From: Candidatus Melainabacteria bacterium
Lineage (GTDB): Bacteria; Cyanobacteriota; Vampirovibrionia; Obscuribacterales; Obscuribacteraceae
Direction of reading: 5' to 3'
DNA: 64,000 bases
Assembly: GCA_003963305.1 (NCBI GenBank)
Contig: RXJR01000031.1
Location: 124,001 to 188,000, forward strand
In this document: one piece after another, positions 25,445-35,442 of the stretch
How positions within the stretch are numbered: position 1 is the first letter of the stretch
Layout of the letters: the number at the start of each line of letters is the position of its first letter
Made by a program: the position numbers and the translations under genes
Notes under the pieces: model-generated
Databases searched by the model: none
What the model was told of the DNA's origin: nothing
Seen by the model: only the letters and a program-made list of their open reading frames with translations

Positions 25445-26980
25445 ATGGGTCTTGAAACAAGCGATGCGGCGCCGCAAACACCACAACCAGTTCAAACACC
25501 GGGAACTCTAAATTTTCTGTCGATTAGAGCAGCGAGCCTAGAAACAAATGGGCGAAAATTAGCGCCACTCGGCAGCAACGGCGAAAGCGGAGAACCGGCC
25601 AGAGGCAGCGAAAACAGAGAGACTGCTAGAACCACTGAACATAACGGCCGCAAAAGCGGCGAACAATTTCAAGTTAGTAGCAAATCGAACTTCGCCGGCT
25701 TACCAGAAATCAAAAATGAGAATCGCAGCCTCGATCTGAGCGCACCAATTTATCCTTCCGAAACTAAACCAGAAACTACGCGTCTCAATCGCTCCAGATC
25801 TACTAGCGACACGGCCGAGCCTCCTAAAAACAAATATGAAATCGCAGTGGCGGAGCAGTTATCGCAACTGGCTAGCGAAGCAGCTTTCACACCTTTCACG
25901 CAGGCCGCATTGAACAGAGATGCAGATAGATTTCCACCTGTAAGAAATGCACAGGATGGCACCACGACTTACACCATAGAACAGATCGGCATCACAGATA
26001 GAGACCTTGCACCAGGAGCAACAAGCGCAGAGCACTTCAAAAGACTGGTAAACATAACCGTTCCCGACAACGCAACTTCGCTGAAAGAGTGCAAGTTCGA
26101 TTACAAAGATAGACAACCAATTGATGCCAAACAATTCGAGGCGCTGGTCGACCATGCGCAAAAACGTCAATCAGACTTGTCTGACAAATCGGCAATCAAC
26201 GCCAGATTGACTGATCCCAAAGACGTATCATTCTACACGCACGGTATCCGAACAGGAGCCGAAGATGCTGATTTCATGGCACTAGCCTTGCAATTGACGA
26301 ACGGACACTCAGTAGTCAACGTAGATTGGAAGTCTACTGCAGTTCGGGACGAAACATATGGACTGCAAGCAGCCTATGACATAAATAGACGCGGTGCAGC
26401 AGAATCATATCCGAAATTCGAGAAGGTTTTGGACCAGGCAATCAGCCACATCGGAGCAGATCAGACAGACATGATTGCCTTCAGCCATGGTGCCATGTTC
26501 GACACAAAATACTTGCAACACCGAAAAGAAACCAATGCAACATTGATAGACGAGGTCATACTGGCACATCCAGACGTAAAATGTTCAGCCATGGCACCGA
26601 CTGACGCTACAGGAAAAGTAGCTGACGCAGACCGACTCTACGCAAGCGTCGCCCGACACGCATATGTGATTGGCGCCACGAACGACCTGGCTATGAGTGG
26701 TGCGGCATGGAGCGACAGCGAAAGCGCACCAAAGGGTTCCAGCTTCAAGGAAAAATGGGCGTTCCAAAACAAACAACTGGAAATCCACGCGCGCCTGGGA
26801 AACGGTGGCGAGATCAGCCGCCGATTAGTTGCCGGTCACGGTGGCACGTACGTGATGGAAACCACGCCACAAGATAAGAAAGACAGTCTCAATCACTTCG
26901 TCAATATGGCCAAAATCAATTCGCTGATGAACAAGCGAGAAGCGGAATTGAAACTATCAAGCCTGGAAAGATCTAAATAG
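25445..26980 (+). CDS. DUF900-like alpha/beta-hydrolase protein with long disordered N-terminus
   Basis: 511 residues. Residues 1-~130 are low-complexity and polar. The C-terminal part has the alpha/beta-hydrolase pattern of DUF900: VSFYTHGIRTGAEDADFMALALQL, VNVDWKS, AAYDINRRGAAESYPKFEKVL, the nucleophile-elbow-like DMIAFSHGAMF (Ser-His-Gly), and an Asp in ILAHPDVKC. A candidate final His lies in VAGHGGTYV. Substrate unknown; no signal peptide. Its stop is 8 bp from the stop of the convergent neighbour. Confidence 0.7.
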   Translation: MGLETSDAAPQTPQPVQTPGTLNFLSIRAASLETNGRKLAPLGSNGESGEPARGSENRETARTTEHNGRKSGEQFQVSSKSNFAGLPEIKNENRSLDLSAPIYPSETKPETTRLNRSRSTSDTAEPPKNKYEIAVAEQLSQLASEAAFTPFTQAALNRDADRFPPVRNAQDGTTTYTIEQIGITDRDLAPGATSAEHFKRLVNITVPDNATSLKECKFDYKDRQPIDAKQFEALVDHAQKRQSDLSDKSAINARLTDPKDVSFYTHGIRTGAEDADFMALALQLTNGHSVVNVDWKSTAVRDETYGLQAAYDINRRGAAESYPKFEKVLDQAISHIGADQTDMIAFSHGAMFDTKYLQHRKETNATLIDEVILAHPDVKCSAMAPTDATGKVADADRLYASVARHAYVIGATNDLAMSGAAWSDSESAPKGSSFKEKWAFQNKQLEIHARLGNGGEISRRLVAGHGGTYVMETTPQDKKDSLNHFVNMAKINSLMNKREAELKLSSLERSK

Positions 26981-26988
26981 ACTCAAAA

Positions 26989-28158
26989 TCAATTTAAGCG
27001 CTGTATCTTGATATTGGGAGAGTTTTTGAATCCATTGCGAATCAGCTGGGTTGTCTGATCATCATTCAATTCTGGTACTAACTCACCAGATGCATTTTTG
27101 GACTGTTTCAATCCAGCTCTAATCAACTGCATTGTGTGCTCGTTGTCCATGCCTGGAACAAAGTCAGGAAGCATTTTTTGCACACCATTGAGCGACTGCA
27201 ATACAGCTAGCGGAATCAACGCTCCGATCACCGTTACAACAAAACTAATGAAACCAACAAGGAAAGGGTTTTTGGCTTCGCGCCATCGGCATACTACAAA
27301 TATCAAATTTCCAAATGGCAAGCAGAGAGTCACGAGTCCCCAAAGCACTGAAACACGGAAGGATGCAATCAAGAGAAGAATTGCCGAAACAAAACAACCA
27401 GACAAACCGAACCCTAAGATTGTCAATCCGAGCGTTATCTCTGAAATTTCCTGAGGGAAAACACTTGCAATGGCATTGAATGGATCAAGGGCAACATCCG
27501 TGGAGTTTTTTCCTTTGAAATCATGATCGGTAAAAACCCACTCGCCGCCTGCCTTCGTCGCATTGCAACTAATCAACAAATCGACTGAAGGATCGGTTGC
27601 TTTATAAACGAGGTGCGTAACGCCACCCTCCTCGCTTTCTGAAACAAGCATTATGGGCATCCGAAAATACTTCAATGCCACCTTTTGAAGAGCAGCAATT
27701 AGTTTTGCGCCGCGCGGATTATCAGGCGTCGCGCGCATGCGCAAAAACATCTGCGCATACATTTCGCGGTTCGCCGCATAAGCCTGCTGCGCAGTTTGTT
27801 CTGACTTTCCCGTTTCAGTCCCAGACTTTTCATTTCCAGTCGCAGACTTCCCCGTTCCAGTATGAGCTTTTCCCGATCCGGTCCCAGCTTTTCCCGTTGC
27901 GGTCCCAGCTTTTCCCGTTGCGGTCTCAATCTTTATCACGCCTCGACCAGACTTCGAGGTTCCACTACCATGAGACTTTCCGGGTTTAGTCTCAGACTTT
28001 CCAGTCGCAGTTTCAGGATTTCTAGCCAGTTTCTTGTTGCTATTGGTGCCTGCAGTACTTTTCAACTCGGCAGAATGCGAGCCGTCCTGCTGAAGAAAAT
28101 TGTCTGCCAGACCGCAAGGAGAGCAGAGCAGCATCAGGCAAAATGTATACACGAGCAA
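26989..28158 (-). CDS. Membrane protein with Thr-Gly-Lys repeat region
   Basis: About 389 residues, unknown family. A hydrophobic N-terminus (CLMLLCSPCGLA) looks like a signal peptide. Residues ~40-120 are low-complexity with repeated TGKS/TGKA/SGTGKA units, mirrored in DNA as tandem 18-21 bp repeats near 27800-27935. Two or three membrane helices follow (LTILGFGLSGCFVSAILLLIASF; VLWGLVTLCLPFGNLIFVV; FLVGFISFVVTVIGALIPLAV). The annotated start is TTG; GTG at 28152 is equally possible and neither has a clear ribosome-binding site. Confidence 0.6.
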   Translation of the reverse strand: MLVYTFCLMLLCSPCGLADNFLQQDGSHSAELKSTAGTNSNKKLARNPETATGKSETKPGKSHGSGTSKSGRGVIKIETATGKAGTATGKAGTGSGKAHTGTGKSATGNEKSGTETGKSEQTAQQAYAANREMYAQMFLRMRATPDNPRGAKLIAALQKVALKYFRMPIMLVSESEEGGVTHLVYKATDPSVDLLISCNATKAGGEWVFTDHDFKGKNSTDVALDPFNAIASVFPQEISEITLGLTILGFGLSGCFVSAILLLIASFRVSVLWGLVTLCLPFGNLIFVVCRWREAKNPFLVGFISFVVTVIGALIPLAVLQSLNGVQKMLPDFVPGMDNEHTMQLIRAGLKQSKNASGELVPELNDDQTTQLIRNGFKNSPNIKIQRLN

Positions 28159-28253
28159 ACGCGCAGACGCAGAAGCGGCATCGACAAAACGCGAATTTAG
28201 CGAGTGCTTCCTATTCGTTGATTCTGGTGATGGGGTCGACCCGCAATAAATGA

Positions 28254-29519
28254 TTATTTCTGAACCTTGTAAGTTTGCTCAAACGATGTTGCTGAAATAA
28301 TCGCATAATCTGAGCCCGGTGTGTTGGTTGCGCTATTAAAATCATAGTTTGCCAACCAATCGCCGGGTTTACCTTCCATAGAACCCCACTTAGTCTGAAT
28401 TGTAATTGGCTCAGTCAGTTTGACAACGTGCACTGGTGGTGCATCAACCCTCGTCGGCGCAACGAATTCAGTCTTAGTGGCGAGAGTTTCAGGGTCTACG
28501 TTGTATGTTTTCGCCACTTTCACATCAGTCGAAATCGGCCACTGATTCACCTGACCGCGCTCGATTACAGGCTGACCATTGGCGTCGAGACGCTGTGCCA
28601 CCCAATGCCCCTGCTGCACGGTTTCGCCGGCAGGATTCTCCAGTGTTGGCACAAGTTCACCAGCGGGATCGGTAACCTTTCGGAATTTCACTTCATATAA
28701 TTGCTTGCCAGCCGGAACAACATCAGCGTCATTGAAAACAGACTGCGACTTTGCCACCGACTCTTCCACAGTCATTGCAGGCTTCGACTCCAGGGGTTTA
28801 GCAGACTCAGGCTGAGCATGTGAACTAGATTGTTCGAAGGATCTTTTTGCATTCTCCCAACGAGTCTTCAAATCATCTTCAAAGTAACTCGTGGCTGCCA
28901 GTGTAGCACCAAATGCGGTGTACTTTCCGATCTTCTCGAGATCTCTGAAGCCGGGTTTCTGCCAGTAGAGGAAGTCAGTCATAGCTGCATCAGTGGCGCC
29001 GCCAGCAAATCCACCTTCAGCACCAGCTTCGACACGTCCTAACAATGAATTACCGAATTTCGGTGCAGCATAGGCAGTGACCGCACCCATTGCACCAAAG
29101 ACACCAAAACCTATACCAACATCGCGCGTTTTGTTGAGGAAATAATTTCCATTCTCACTCGTTGGCATAAGAGCTTGATAGGCAGCGCCTGTGGCACCGG
29201 CACGCAACCACACCGGAGCCGTCGACTCAGCACCGAAGAACTTGGGTGCCGCTGAACCGAGAACTTTCTGCAATACAGCGAAATCAAAAACGGCACCGGC
29301 GAATTTTCCGGCGCTTGTAGCTAATGAATCATCCGTAGGTTTGCTAACAATCTCAAGATGTGGGAGATGACCAGGAGTCACATGATCGATAAACTGACTG
29401 ACGCCATCGATTGGAACTTGAATAGCGCCGTAGGCTGCTCCGTGAAGAAACTCCTCTACGCCATTAAGAAAACCGCCTTCATGCTTGGATTGAGCTGATT
29501 CTAAGTTCGCTTTCGACAT
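28254..29519 (-). CDS. Lineage-specific protein with glycine-rich membrane-like region
   Basis: 421 residues, no recognised family. Residues ~70-200 are rich in Gly and Ala (GKFAGAVFDFAVLQ, GATGAAYQALMP, VGIGFGVFGAMGAVTAYAAP), as in glycine-zipper proteins, and may insert in or lie on membranes. The C-terminal ~170 residues contain KQLYEVKFRKVTDPAGELV and a PGDWLANYDF segment in a beta-rich domain. ATG follows GGAGAATTACTAA, a good site. The divergent gene at 29739 is on the opposite strand. Confidence 0.65.
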   Translation of the reverse strand: MSKANLESAQSKHEGGFLNGVEEFLHGAAYGAIQVPIDGVSQFIDHVTPGHLPHLEIVSKPTDDSLATSAGKFAGAVFDFAVLQKVLGSAAPKFFGAESTAPVWLRAGATGAAYQALMPTSENGNYFLNKTRDVGIGFGVFGAMGAVTAYAAPKFGNSLLGRVEAGAEGGFAGGATDAAMTDFLYWQKPGFRDLEKIGKYTAFGATLAATSYFEDDLKTRWENAKRSFEQSSSHAQPESAKPLESKPAMTVEESVAKSQSVFNDADVVPAGKQLYEVKFRKVTDPAGELVPTLENPAGETVQQGHWVAQRLDANGQPVIERGQVNQWPISTDVKVAKTYNVDPETLATKTEFVAPTRVDAPPVHVVKLTEPITIQTKWGSMEGKPGDWLANYDFNSATNTPGSDYAIISATSFEQTYKVQK

Positions 29520-29738
29520 TTAGTAATTCTCCAAAGCACCCATGACTGACTGCGGTCTACCCTTGCGGAAGTAGCCGGTGTTTGTTATGAGGTTCGCCGA
29601 GTAAACAGGTATATGCAGTAAGGAAAGAATTCGGACAGCAGAAACATTAAATCGCCGAATTGCCAACCGCGTGCCAAAACTTTCTGGGATTCTATGGTCA
29701 CAGAGAGCACCGACCCCAACCAAATCGGAAGGCGAACA

Positions 29739-30212
29739 ATGACCAGAGAAACAGCCGATCGCTTGGACAATAAAGCCTTCCAACATTCCGACGTTAGCGC
29801 CAAACTGAGTGTTTCAGCGGAAGATATGCAAGCATTTTTCAAGACCGAGCGGTCATCCTATTCAAATCAATCAAAACCAGCGCAATTTCTCGACATGGGT
29901 ACAGCCGACAACCTTTACGGCTCGTGCGGCACAGCCAGCCCAGTCAGCGAACGCAGCTCGCACACTGAGAGCAAACATCATAAGGCTGAGCATAAGGCTG
30001 ATCCTCGCACCGGCGTCAAAGACTTCGAGAATTGGGCCAAGCAACACGAAGGGCAAGAAGACTATTTCTGGCATTCACCACAGAAACACGATATGGATCC
30101 TGGATTTGATCAAGTGAATAACGAAAATGGAGAAGTATTTGATCCCGACTTCCATATAAACTATCCCAAGAGACAGATTCTGACTCCAAAGGAAGCAGAA
30201 AAATACTACTAG
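29739..30212 (+). CDS. Small hydrophilic protein of unknown function
   Basis: About 157 residues, acidic/His-rich middle (SSHTESKHHKAEHKADPRTG), no signal peptide, no membrane segment. GGAAGG lies 6 nt before the ATG at 29739; an ATG at 29694 is an alternative. Codon usage and composition resemble neighbours, but I know no family. Confidence 0.55.
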   Translation: MTRETADRLDNKAFQHSDVSAKLSVSAEDMQAFFKTERSSYSNQSKPAQFLDMGTADNLYGSCGTASPVSERSSHTESKHHKAEHKADPRTGVKDFENWAKQHEGQEDYFWHSPQKHDMDPGFDQVNNENGEVFDPDFHINYPKRQILTPKEAEKYY

Positions 30213-30250
30213 TTATTCCGAACGATTATGCGTCAGGCGTAAGCTCAGGA

Positions 30251-30330
30251 ATCAAGTCTATAGCTCTAAAATCAAAGCTATAGCACTGGGATCAAGTCTA
30301 TAGCTCTGGAATCAAGCCTGTAATTTTAGA
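30251..30330. repeat. Tandem repeat, 4 x 20 bp, running into a coding 3' end
   Basis: Units at 30251, 30271, 30291 and 30311, each close to ATCAAGTCTATAGCTCTGGA. The last unit contains the stop codon and last codons of the minus-strand antiporter gene (ends 30312), so the array extends outwards from that gene's 3' end. Confidence 0.85.
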
Positions 30331-32915
30331 ATTGCCACCGCGCACGGTGCATTTCTCAAAACGAAATTGATTGTGTGCCCGAGAAATAATCCCTTGCCCA
30401 TTTTTGGTTCGGCACCGAGAACTATCAAATCGGCATCCTGTTGTTGTGCTGACATGATGATAGCTTGAGCAGCATGAGCAGCAGATTGAACAAGAATGGC
30501 GTTAAACTCCACGTTCAGTGCATTCGCCAGTTCCTTCAAAGAACCTTCAATGTCCTCAGTGATATTGCGTTGAATTTTTTCCCCACTCTTTGTCTCTTCA
30601 CTGTACAGATCTTCCAGTTCAGACTCGGCAATGCTCAAAATGGTAACTTTGGCGCCCAGTGAGCTGGCCAATGAAATTCCGAACTCACCAGCGCTGACAG
30701 ACAGTTCTGAACCACTGACCGGTACGACCACCTTTTTGATCTCTCTGTCACCACTTTGATCAGGATCATAGACAACCAGAACTCTAGTGCTCGTATTCAA
30801 AATGACGTTATCGACAAGTGGACCGAACACATGCTCGGCACCAGCAAGGGGCTTATCGGTAGCCATTACCAGCAAGTCATAGCCCAGGTTTGCTTCATCA
30901 ACAATGACCGAAGTTGGATCGTCAGATTTGACGGTGCGCTTTTCCAGACCCACTAGTTTCGTATCGATGGATTTCGCAATGCTGGCAAACGGTTTTTCAT
31001 CACCCGCTGCATCAGGCGGTTTTACCCAGAGCACCACTGTCTCGATAACCTGTCGTTTGCCTATGCTATCCAGTAATTTCCCGATGAACCGATTTCGAGC
31101 TTTTCCGGAAGTGGGCCACAGCACACGCCTGATACTGCTTAAAACGGTACGGGCGCGACGCTCTTCTTTCGCCAGTCGAATCTGCTCCTCCTCGGTGACC
31201 TTAACTTTACCGAGAGACCACTTCATCAACGGCGGTGCCACAGCCGTCGAGAATAGCGACACAAAGATGACGATCGCCAGCATATCCAGACTAATGATAT
31301 GCAGCGAATATCCGAGCATCGCCAGAATCAACCCCATAGAACCTTTGGCATTCGCACCAACACCGATAGCGAGCGATTCCCACGCACCAATTTTGGAGAG
31401 TTTGCCCGCAGCGTAACAACCGATCAATTTGCTTGCCATTGAAGTTGCACAGAGGAACAAAGTGATAGCGGCCAGTTTGGGGTGCAACAACGAGCCCAGA
31501 TTGACGTTCAATCCAGAGGCAGCGAAAAATATCGGAGCGAAAAACCCCATCGTCACAATCTCGAGCGGACGCACCACTTTGTGATTGATTACCGGCGCTT
31601 GCGACAAGATAACGCCTACAGCAAAAGCCCCGAGCACAATGTGAATGCCCAGTGCTTGAGTGGTGGCAGCACCCAAAAGCAACATAACGATCATCGCTGT
31701 AATCAGTCCGTCGCTCGTGGAGACTTTATCATTGACCCAACGAAGCAGCCGGAAAAACATAAAGCGCCCAAAATAGACGATCGAAACAAATCCAATCGTT
31801 CCGATAATTGCCGTCAGCAACGGATTACCGCCACCTCCCGAGGCACTCTTTGTATCGGATAAAACAGCAATTACTGCAAGCAATAAGCAACAAAGCAAAT
31901 CATGCGAAAGCGAAGCAGCGAGAACTAATTGCCCGACATCGCGCTTGAGCAGCTTCATGTCCATCAAAATTTTCGCTACTACCGGCACCGAAGAGACGGC
32001 GAAGACGGTGCCGAGGAAAACTGCAAAAGCCAATCCTGCTGACGGGTCGCCTCGCAAATCAGCCGGCAGAATTACGGAAATTCCCGCACCCACAACCAGA
32101 GGCAGAAACAAACCAATCAATGCTAAATAGAGTGCCGGTTTTCCGAGACGCTTGAGCATCGACGTGTCGGTTTCCATGCCCGTCAACATCAACAGGAAGG
32201 AGACGCCAATCCAGGAAACAGCTTCTATCAATTTAGATTGAGAGCTATCCTGCGGAAATAGTTGGATCGATAGGTCAGGAAAAAAGTTGCCGAAAAATGT
32301 CTGGCCTAAAACCAACCCCGCAAGAATCTGCCCGATAATGGCTGGCTGACCAAGGCGAACCATCAACTCCCCGAACAGCAATGATGCTAAAAGCAGCACA
32401 CCAATTTCAAGAAATAACAAGAGCACTGCGTGCTCATTCAGCGTTTTGCTTTCATGAGCTTTAGGAGTCGCAGATGGAGGAGCCGTCCGTTTCATCTCCT
32501 CCATTCTTCTCTGAAGCGCTTCCGCCCATTCAATGGCAACCTTATCAGCGGGTTTGCCAAAAACAGCACTGTCTTCAGCAGTGACACCGCATATGGGGAC
32601 GTTGCCCAACATTAGTACTGGCACGCCATCAAGTGCTTTTCGTACACTCAATTGACTGGGGTCATAATCTGTCGTCGCGGCAATCGTCTGTAAGTGCGAA
32701 GTAATGCTCTGAGCCCGGTCTACTGCTGACATCACAGGCGTATTGGTAACAGTAAAAACCTTCTCTGGTCCAAGGTACACGTCGCAGTATTCAACTTGCC
32801 TCCAGGCACTGGCGCTGACCGGGAACATCAAGAAGGCGACTATTAATAATGCGAATTGTTTAAGCTTACAAATGATCTTGACGTCCTGTATATATTCTCG
32901 AGCGCCACGGCGCAT
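30312..32915 (-). CDS. CPA2-family cation/proton antiporter with C-terminal USP domains and an N-terminal periplasmic domain
   Basis: About 867 residues. A signal/TM segment (QFALLIVAFLMFPVSASA) is followed by ~110 extracytoplasmic residues (VYLGPEKVFTV...DRAQSITSHL..., VPVLMLGNVPICGVTAEDSAVFG), resembling the periplasmic domain before some cyanobacterial MscS channels. Next comes a 12-helix Na+/H+ exchanger domain (LLFLEIGVLLLASLLFGEL, GQPAIIGQILAGLVLGQ, SLSHDLLCCLLL), then two universal-stress-protein-like repeats (RVLVVYDPDQ...; KKVVVPVSGSELS...DLIVLGAEPKMGKG). The start is uncertain: 33026 is the longest possible, but it leaves no promoter room for the divergent gene at 33052, so 32915 is preferred. 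Likely exports Na+ or K+ in exchange for protons. Confidence 0.85.
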   Translation of the reverse strand: MRRGAREYIQDVKIICKLKQFALLIVAFLMFPVSASAWRQVEYCDVYLGPEKVFTVTNTPVMSAVDRAQSITSHLQTIAATTDYDPSQLSVRKALDGVPVLMLGNVPICGVTAEDSAVFGKPADKVAIEWAEALQRRMEEMKRTAPPSATPKAHESKTLNEHAVLLLFLEIGVLLLASLLFGELMVRLGQPAIIGQILAGLVLGQTFFGNFFPDLSIQLFPQDSSQSKLIEAVSWIGVSFLLMLTGMETDTSMLKRLGKPALYLALIGLFLPLVVGAGISVILPADLRGDPSAGLAFAVFLGTVFAVSSVPVVAKILMDMKLLKRDVGQLVLAASLSHDLLCCLLLAVIAVLSDTKSASGGGGNPLLTAIIGTIGFVSIVYFGRFMFFRLLRWVNDKVSTSDGLITAMIVMLLLGAATTQALGIHIVLGAFAVGVILSQAPVINHKVVRPLEIVTMGFFAPIFFAASGLNVNLGSLLHPKLAAITLFLCATSMASKLIGCYAAGKLSKIGAWESLAIGVGANAKGSMGLILAMLGYSLHIISLDMLAIVIFVSLFSTAVAPPLMKWSLGKVKVTEEEQIRLAKEERRARTVLSSIRRVLWPTSGKARNRFIGKLLDSIGKRQVIETVVLWVKPPDAAGDEKPFASIAKSIDTKLVGLEKRTVKSDDPTSVIVDEANLGYDLLVMATDKPLAGAEHVFGPLVDNVILNTSTRVLVVYDPDQSGDREIKKVVVPVSGSELSVSAGEFGISLASSLGAKVTILSIAESELEDLYSEETKSGEKIQRNITEDIEGSLKELANALNVEFNAILVQSAAHAAQAIIMSAQQQDADLIVLGAEPKMGKGLFLGHTINFVLRNAPCAVAILKLQA

Positions 32916-33051
32916 GGATGGCGCATTCAAGCTTTTGAATTCGACGGAGAATTTAAGCTGGCGAACCCAAGTATTGCACATTTCAGGCGTCGATCGCAGC
33001 CGTAGATTATACTGAATTCGGCACACATGGCTAATTCCAAAAGAGATCCAA

Positions 33052-35319
33052 ATGAAAATAAAAAGAGTTCCTGCAGCACTGTTTTCGGGTTGTGCGCTGT
33101 GCGCTTTAATGACGGCGCCAATGGCTCAAATTGCTTCTGCTAATGACTTGATTGCCCAGGCCGGTTCAACGTCTTCGACGCAAACTCCTTCATTTCTCAA
33201 ACAAGCCGGTCAGATGCTTCTGGACAATGCGCAGAAGCGTGTCATCAACAACTTAAACCAGAATTTGCAGAATCAGCAAAATCCTAAGACTCAACCGCAA
33301 TATCCAACTCAACCGGATTCGCAATATTCGAGTCAGACGGATTCGCAATATTCCAATCAGACAAATTCACAGTATCCAAGCCAAACAAATCCATATCTTC
33401 AACCCAACCCAAGTCAAATCAATTCGCCATATCCGAACCAGACAGGCGGTCAATACCCGTACGGAACCAATCAACCAAGCTCAATACAGCAGAATGGGCA
33501 ATATCCTTATGGGTCGCAATATCCAGCACAACCGAACGCCCCGCTCACAGGTGCCGCCTCTGTATCAGGTGGTGGAACTGCAGCAGGCACTAATCTGTCT
33601 ACAGGTAGCAATCCGACCACAGCTCCGCAGCGCAAAGTCTCTGCACCCTGTCGTTCGTGGCTACCTCCTGATCAGACACCAGTTGCATGTCTGTTATGTA
33701 TCCACGGTCTTGGATTGCAAAGCAATTCATACGAATTTTTTGGCAAGGAACAATCCCGACGCGGTCTGGCCGTCTACGCAATCGACGTGCGAGGCTTCGG
33801 CTCCTGGATGAACGCAAAAGGCAAAACGAAAGTCAATTTCGATGAGTGCCTCGACGATATAAAAACAACACTCGAATCAATTCATGCTGCCAATCCCGGC
33901 AAGCCAGTTTATTTACTGGGCGAATCAATGGGCGGCGCGATCGCGTTGAGAGCGGCATCTCTTTACCCCCAGCTTGTTGATGGCTTGATTTCATCGGTTC
34001 CAGCAGGTGAACGCTTCAACCAGGGAAAAACGAGCATGAAAGTCTTCCTGAATCTGCTCACTGGCTTTAACGTCGCCAACGTTGGCAACGATCTTGTCAA
34101 TCAAGCAACGCAGAATCAAAAGTTGAAAAGTCAGTGGCAAGATGACCCGCTGGCTCGATTGAATTTGAGCCCGCAAGAGCTGATTCAATTCCAGGACTTC
34201 ATGAACTTCAATCATGATGCAGCTAAAAAAGTCACCGACATGCCGGTGCTGTTTGTCCAGGGCACTGGCGATCAACTCGTGAAGCCGGAAGGAACATGGG
34301 AATTGTTCAATGATGTTGCAGCTAAAGACAAATCGTTCTTCGCTGTGCCCGGTGAGCATCTGATTTTTGAAGAAGCACAAACCCAGGACCCCGGACCACG
34401 TGATCAAAATTTCCGAGTCATATCGTCGTGGTTGACGGCCAAAGTTGGCAGGCGTGTTCGCCGCGGACCGATGGATGGCATCGGGGCTCCTGGAGGACCC
34501 GGTGGTGGTTACGGTGGCGGTTATGGTGGTCCAGCAGGATTTGGCAGTCGCGCTCCCATCAATCTCGCAGGATTGGAGGGACCGGCACAAATGCTCGATA
34601 ACAGGCAATATACCAATGCCATCAACGCACTTGAACAAATTCGCGCACAAAAACCTACGGACCCGAACGTTCTGGCTCTTCTCGGCAAGGCATATTTCCA
34701 GAGCGGTGCTCCTGAAAAAGCTGGACCTTTGTTCAGGCAGGCAATGCGAATTCGCCGAGCCGGTGGCGATCAGGCGCAGGCATTCAACTCATATTTGCTC
34801 AACATCGGAGGACAGGGCATTGGTGCAGCGGGCGGTTATGCCGGTGCGGGTGGTGCAGCAGGCGGATATTCGGGCGGGGGTGGTGCCGCAAGCAACTACA
34901 CTGCGGTCGGTTCCGGCGCTGCGCCGGCTTCGACTCCAACGACACCAGCCCAGTCAACGAGCCCGTTCGACAAGCTTAGCAGTCTGTTCGGACTTAACAC
35001 TACAGGCAGTGCCTCACAGATCTTCGCACCAGCCAGTAAAGCGAAAGTCTATGCATTTTATGCAAATTGGGCAGACCAGTGCAAAGGCATGAACGATGCT
35101 ATGGCGCAACTCGCCAACACCTATGGTGACCGGGTCGAAATAAATCGCGTCAACATCGAAGATTCAGCCAACGATGCGCTTGCCGATAAGTTTAAAGTCG
35201 GACCAATTCCAACGGTTGTATTCGTCTCTCCGACCGGTAAAGTCGGACAGACAATTATCGGTGAATCGACCTTCAACAATTACGCACGAGCCCTCGACTC
35301 GGTAACTAAACTCCAGTAA
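33052..35319 (+). CDS. Secreted fusion: alpha/beta-hydrolase, TPR, thioredoxin-like domain
   Basis: 755 residues. Signal peptide (FSGCALCALMTAPMAQIASA), a Gln/Asn/Pro/Tyr-rich linker with SQYPSQT repeats (~70-165), a monoacylglycerol-lipase-like hydrolase (CIHGLGLQSNSYEFFGKE; nucleophile Ser in LLGESMGGAIAL; Asp in QGTGDQLVKPEG; His in PGEHLIFEE), a Gly-rich linker, a TPR unit (~515-575), a second Gly-rich linker, and a thioredoxin fold (AFYANWADQCKGMNDAM..., cis-Pro in GPIPTVVFV). The thioredoxin site has one Cys (ADQCK), not CXXC, so it cannot be a standard disulfide reductase. Such a domain chain is unusual. Confidence 0.8.
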   Translation: MKIKRVPAALFSGCALCALMTAPMAQIASANDLIAQAGSTSSTQTPSFLKQAGQMLLDNAQKRVINNLNQNLQNQQNPKTQPQYPTQPDSQYSSQTDSQYSNQTNSQYPSQTNPYLQPNPSQINSPYPNQTGGQYPYGTNQPSSIQQNGQYPYGSQYPAQPNAPLTGAASVSGGGTAAGTNLSTGSNPTTAPQRKVSAPCRSWLPPDQTPVACLLCIHGLGLQSNSYEFFGKEQSRRGLAVYAIDVRGFGSWMNAKGKTKVNFDECLDDIKTTLESIHAANPGKPVYLLGESMGGAIALRAASLYPQLVDGLISSVPAGERFNQGKTSMKVFLNLLTGFNVANVGNDLVNQATQNQKLKSQWQDDPLARLNLSPQELIQFQDFMNFNHDAAKKVTDMPVLFVQGTGDQLVKPEGTWELFNDVAAKDKSFFAVPGEHLIFEEAQTQDPGPRDQNFRVISSWLTAKVGRRVRRGPMDGIGAPGGPGGGYGGGYGGPAGFGSRAPINLAGLEGPAQMLDNRQYTNAINALEQIRAQKPTDPNVLALLGKAYFQSGAPEKAGPLFRQAMRIRRAGGDQAQAFNSYLLNIGGQGIGAAGGYAGAGGAAGGYSGGGGAASNYTAVGSGAAPASTPTTPAQSTSPFDKLSSLFGLNTTGSASQIFAPASKAKVYAFYANWADQCKGMNDAMAQLANTYGDRVEINRVNIEDSANDALADKFKVGPIPTVVFVSPTGKVGQTIIGESTFNNYARALDSVTKLQ

Positions 35320-35341
35320 AAATTCCGGTAAAAGTACTGAG

Positions 35342-35370
35342 AGATCTTTGGCGTTTACGTCAAAGGTCTC
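35342..35370. terminator. Hairpin with the degenerate operator in its loop
   Basis: Ten-pair stem AGATCTTTG.../...CAAAGGTCT (with one G-T) around the loop GCGTTTACGT, just after the hydrolase-fusion stop. No T-run. It may be a terminator, or only reflect the palindrome at 35349-35362. Confidence 0.35.
35349..35362. promoter_or_regulatory. Operator-like palindrome, one mismatch
   Basis: TGGCGTTTACGTCA. Differs at one base from TGACG-N4-CGTCA. Ends 80 nt before the Sel1 gene at 35443. A TGACG half-site follows 9 nt later. Same TTTA centre as the site by its paralog at 57.9 kb. Confidence 0.6.
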
Positions 35371-35442
35371 TTGACGTAAATGCAGCTCCGACTTGCTCAT
35401 GCATCAACGATGCTAAAAGGGTAACTGACGGAGGAACTTGAA

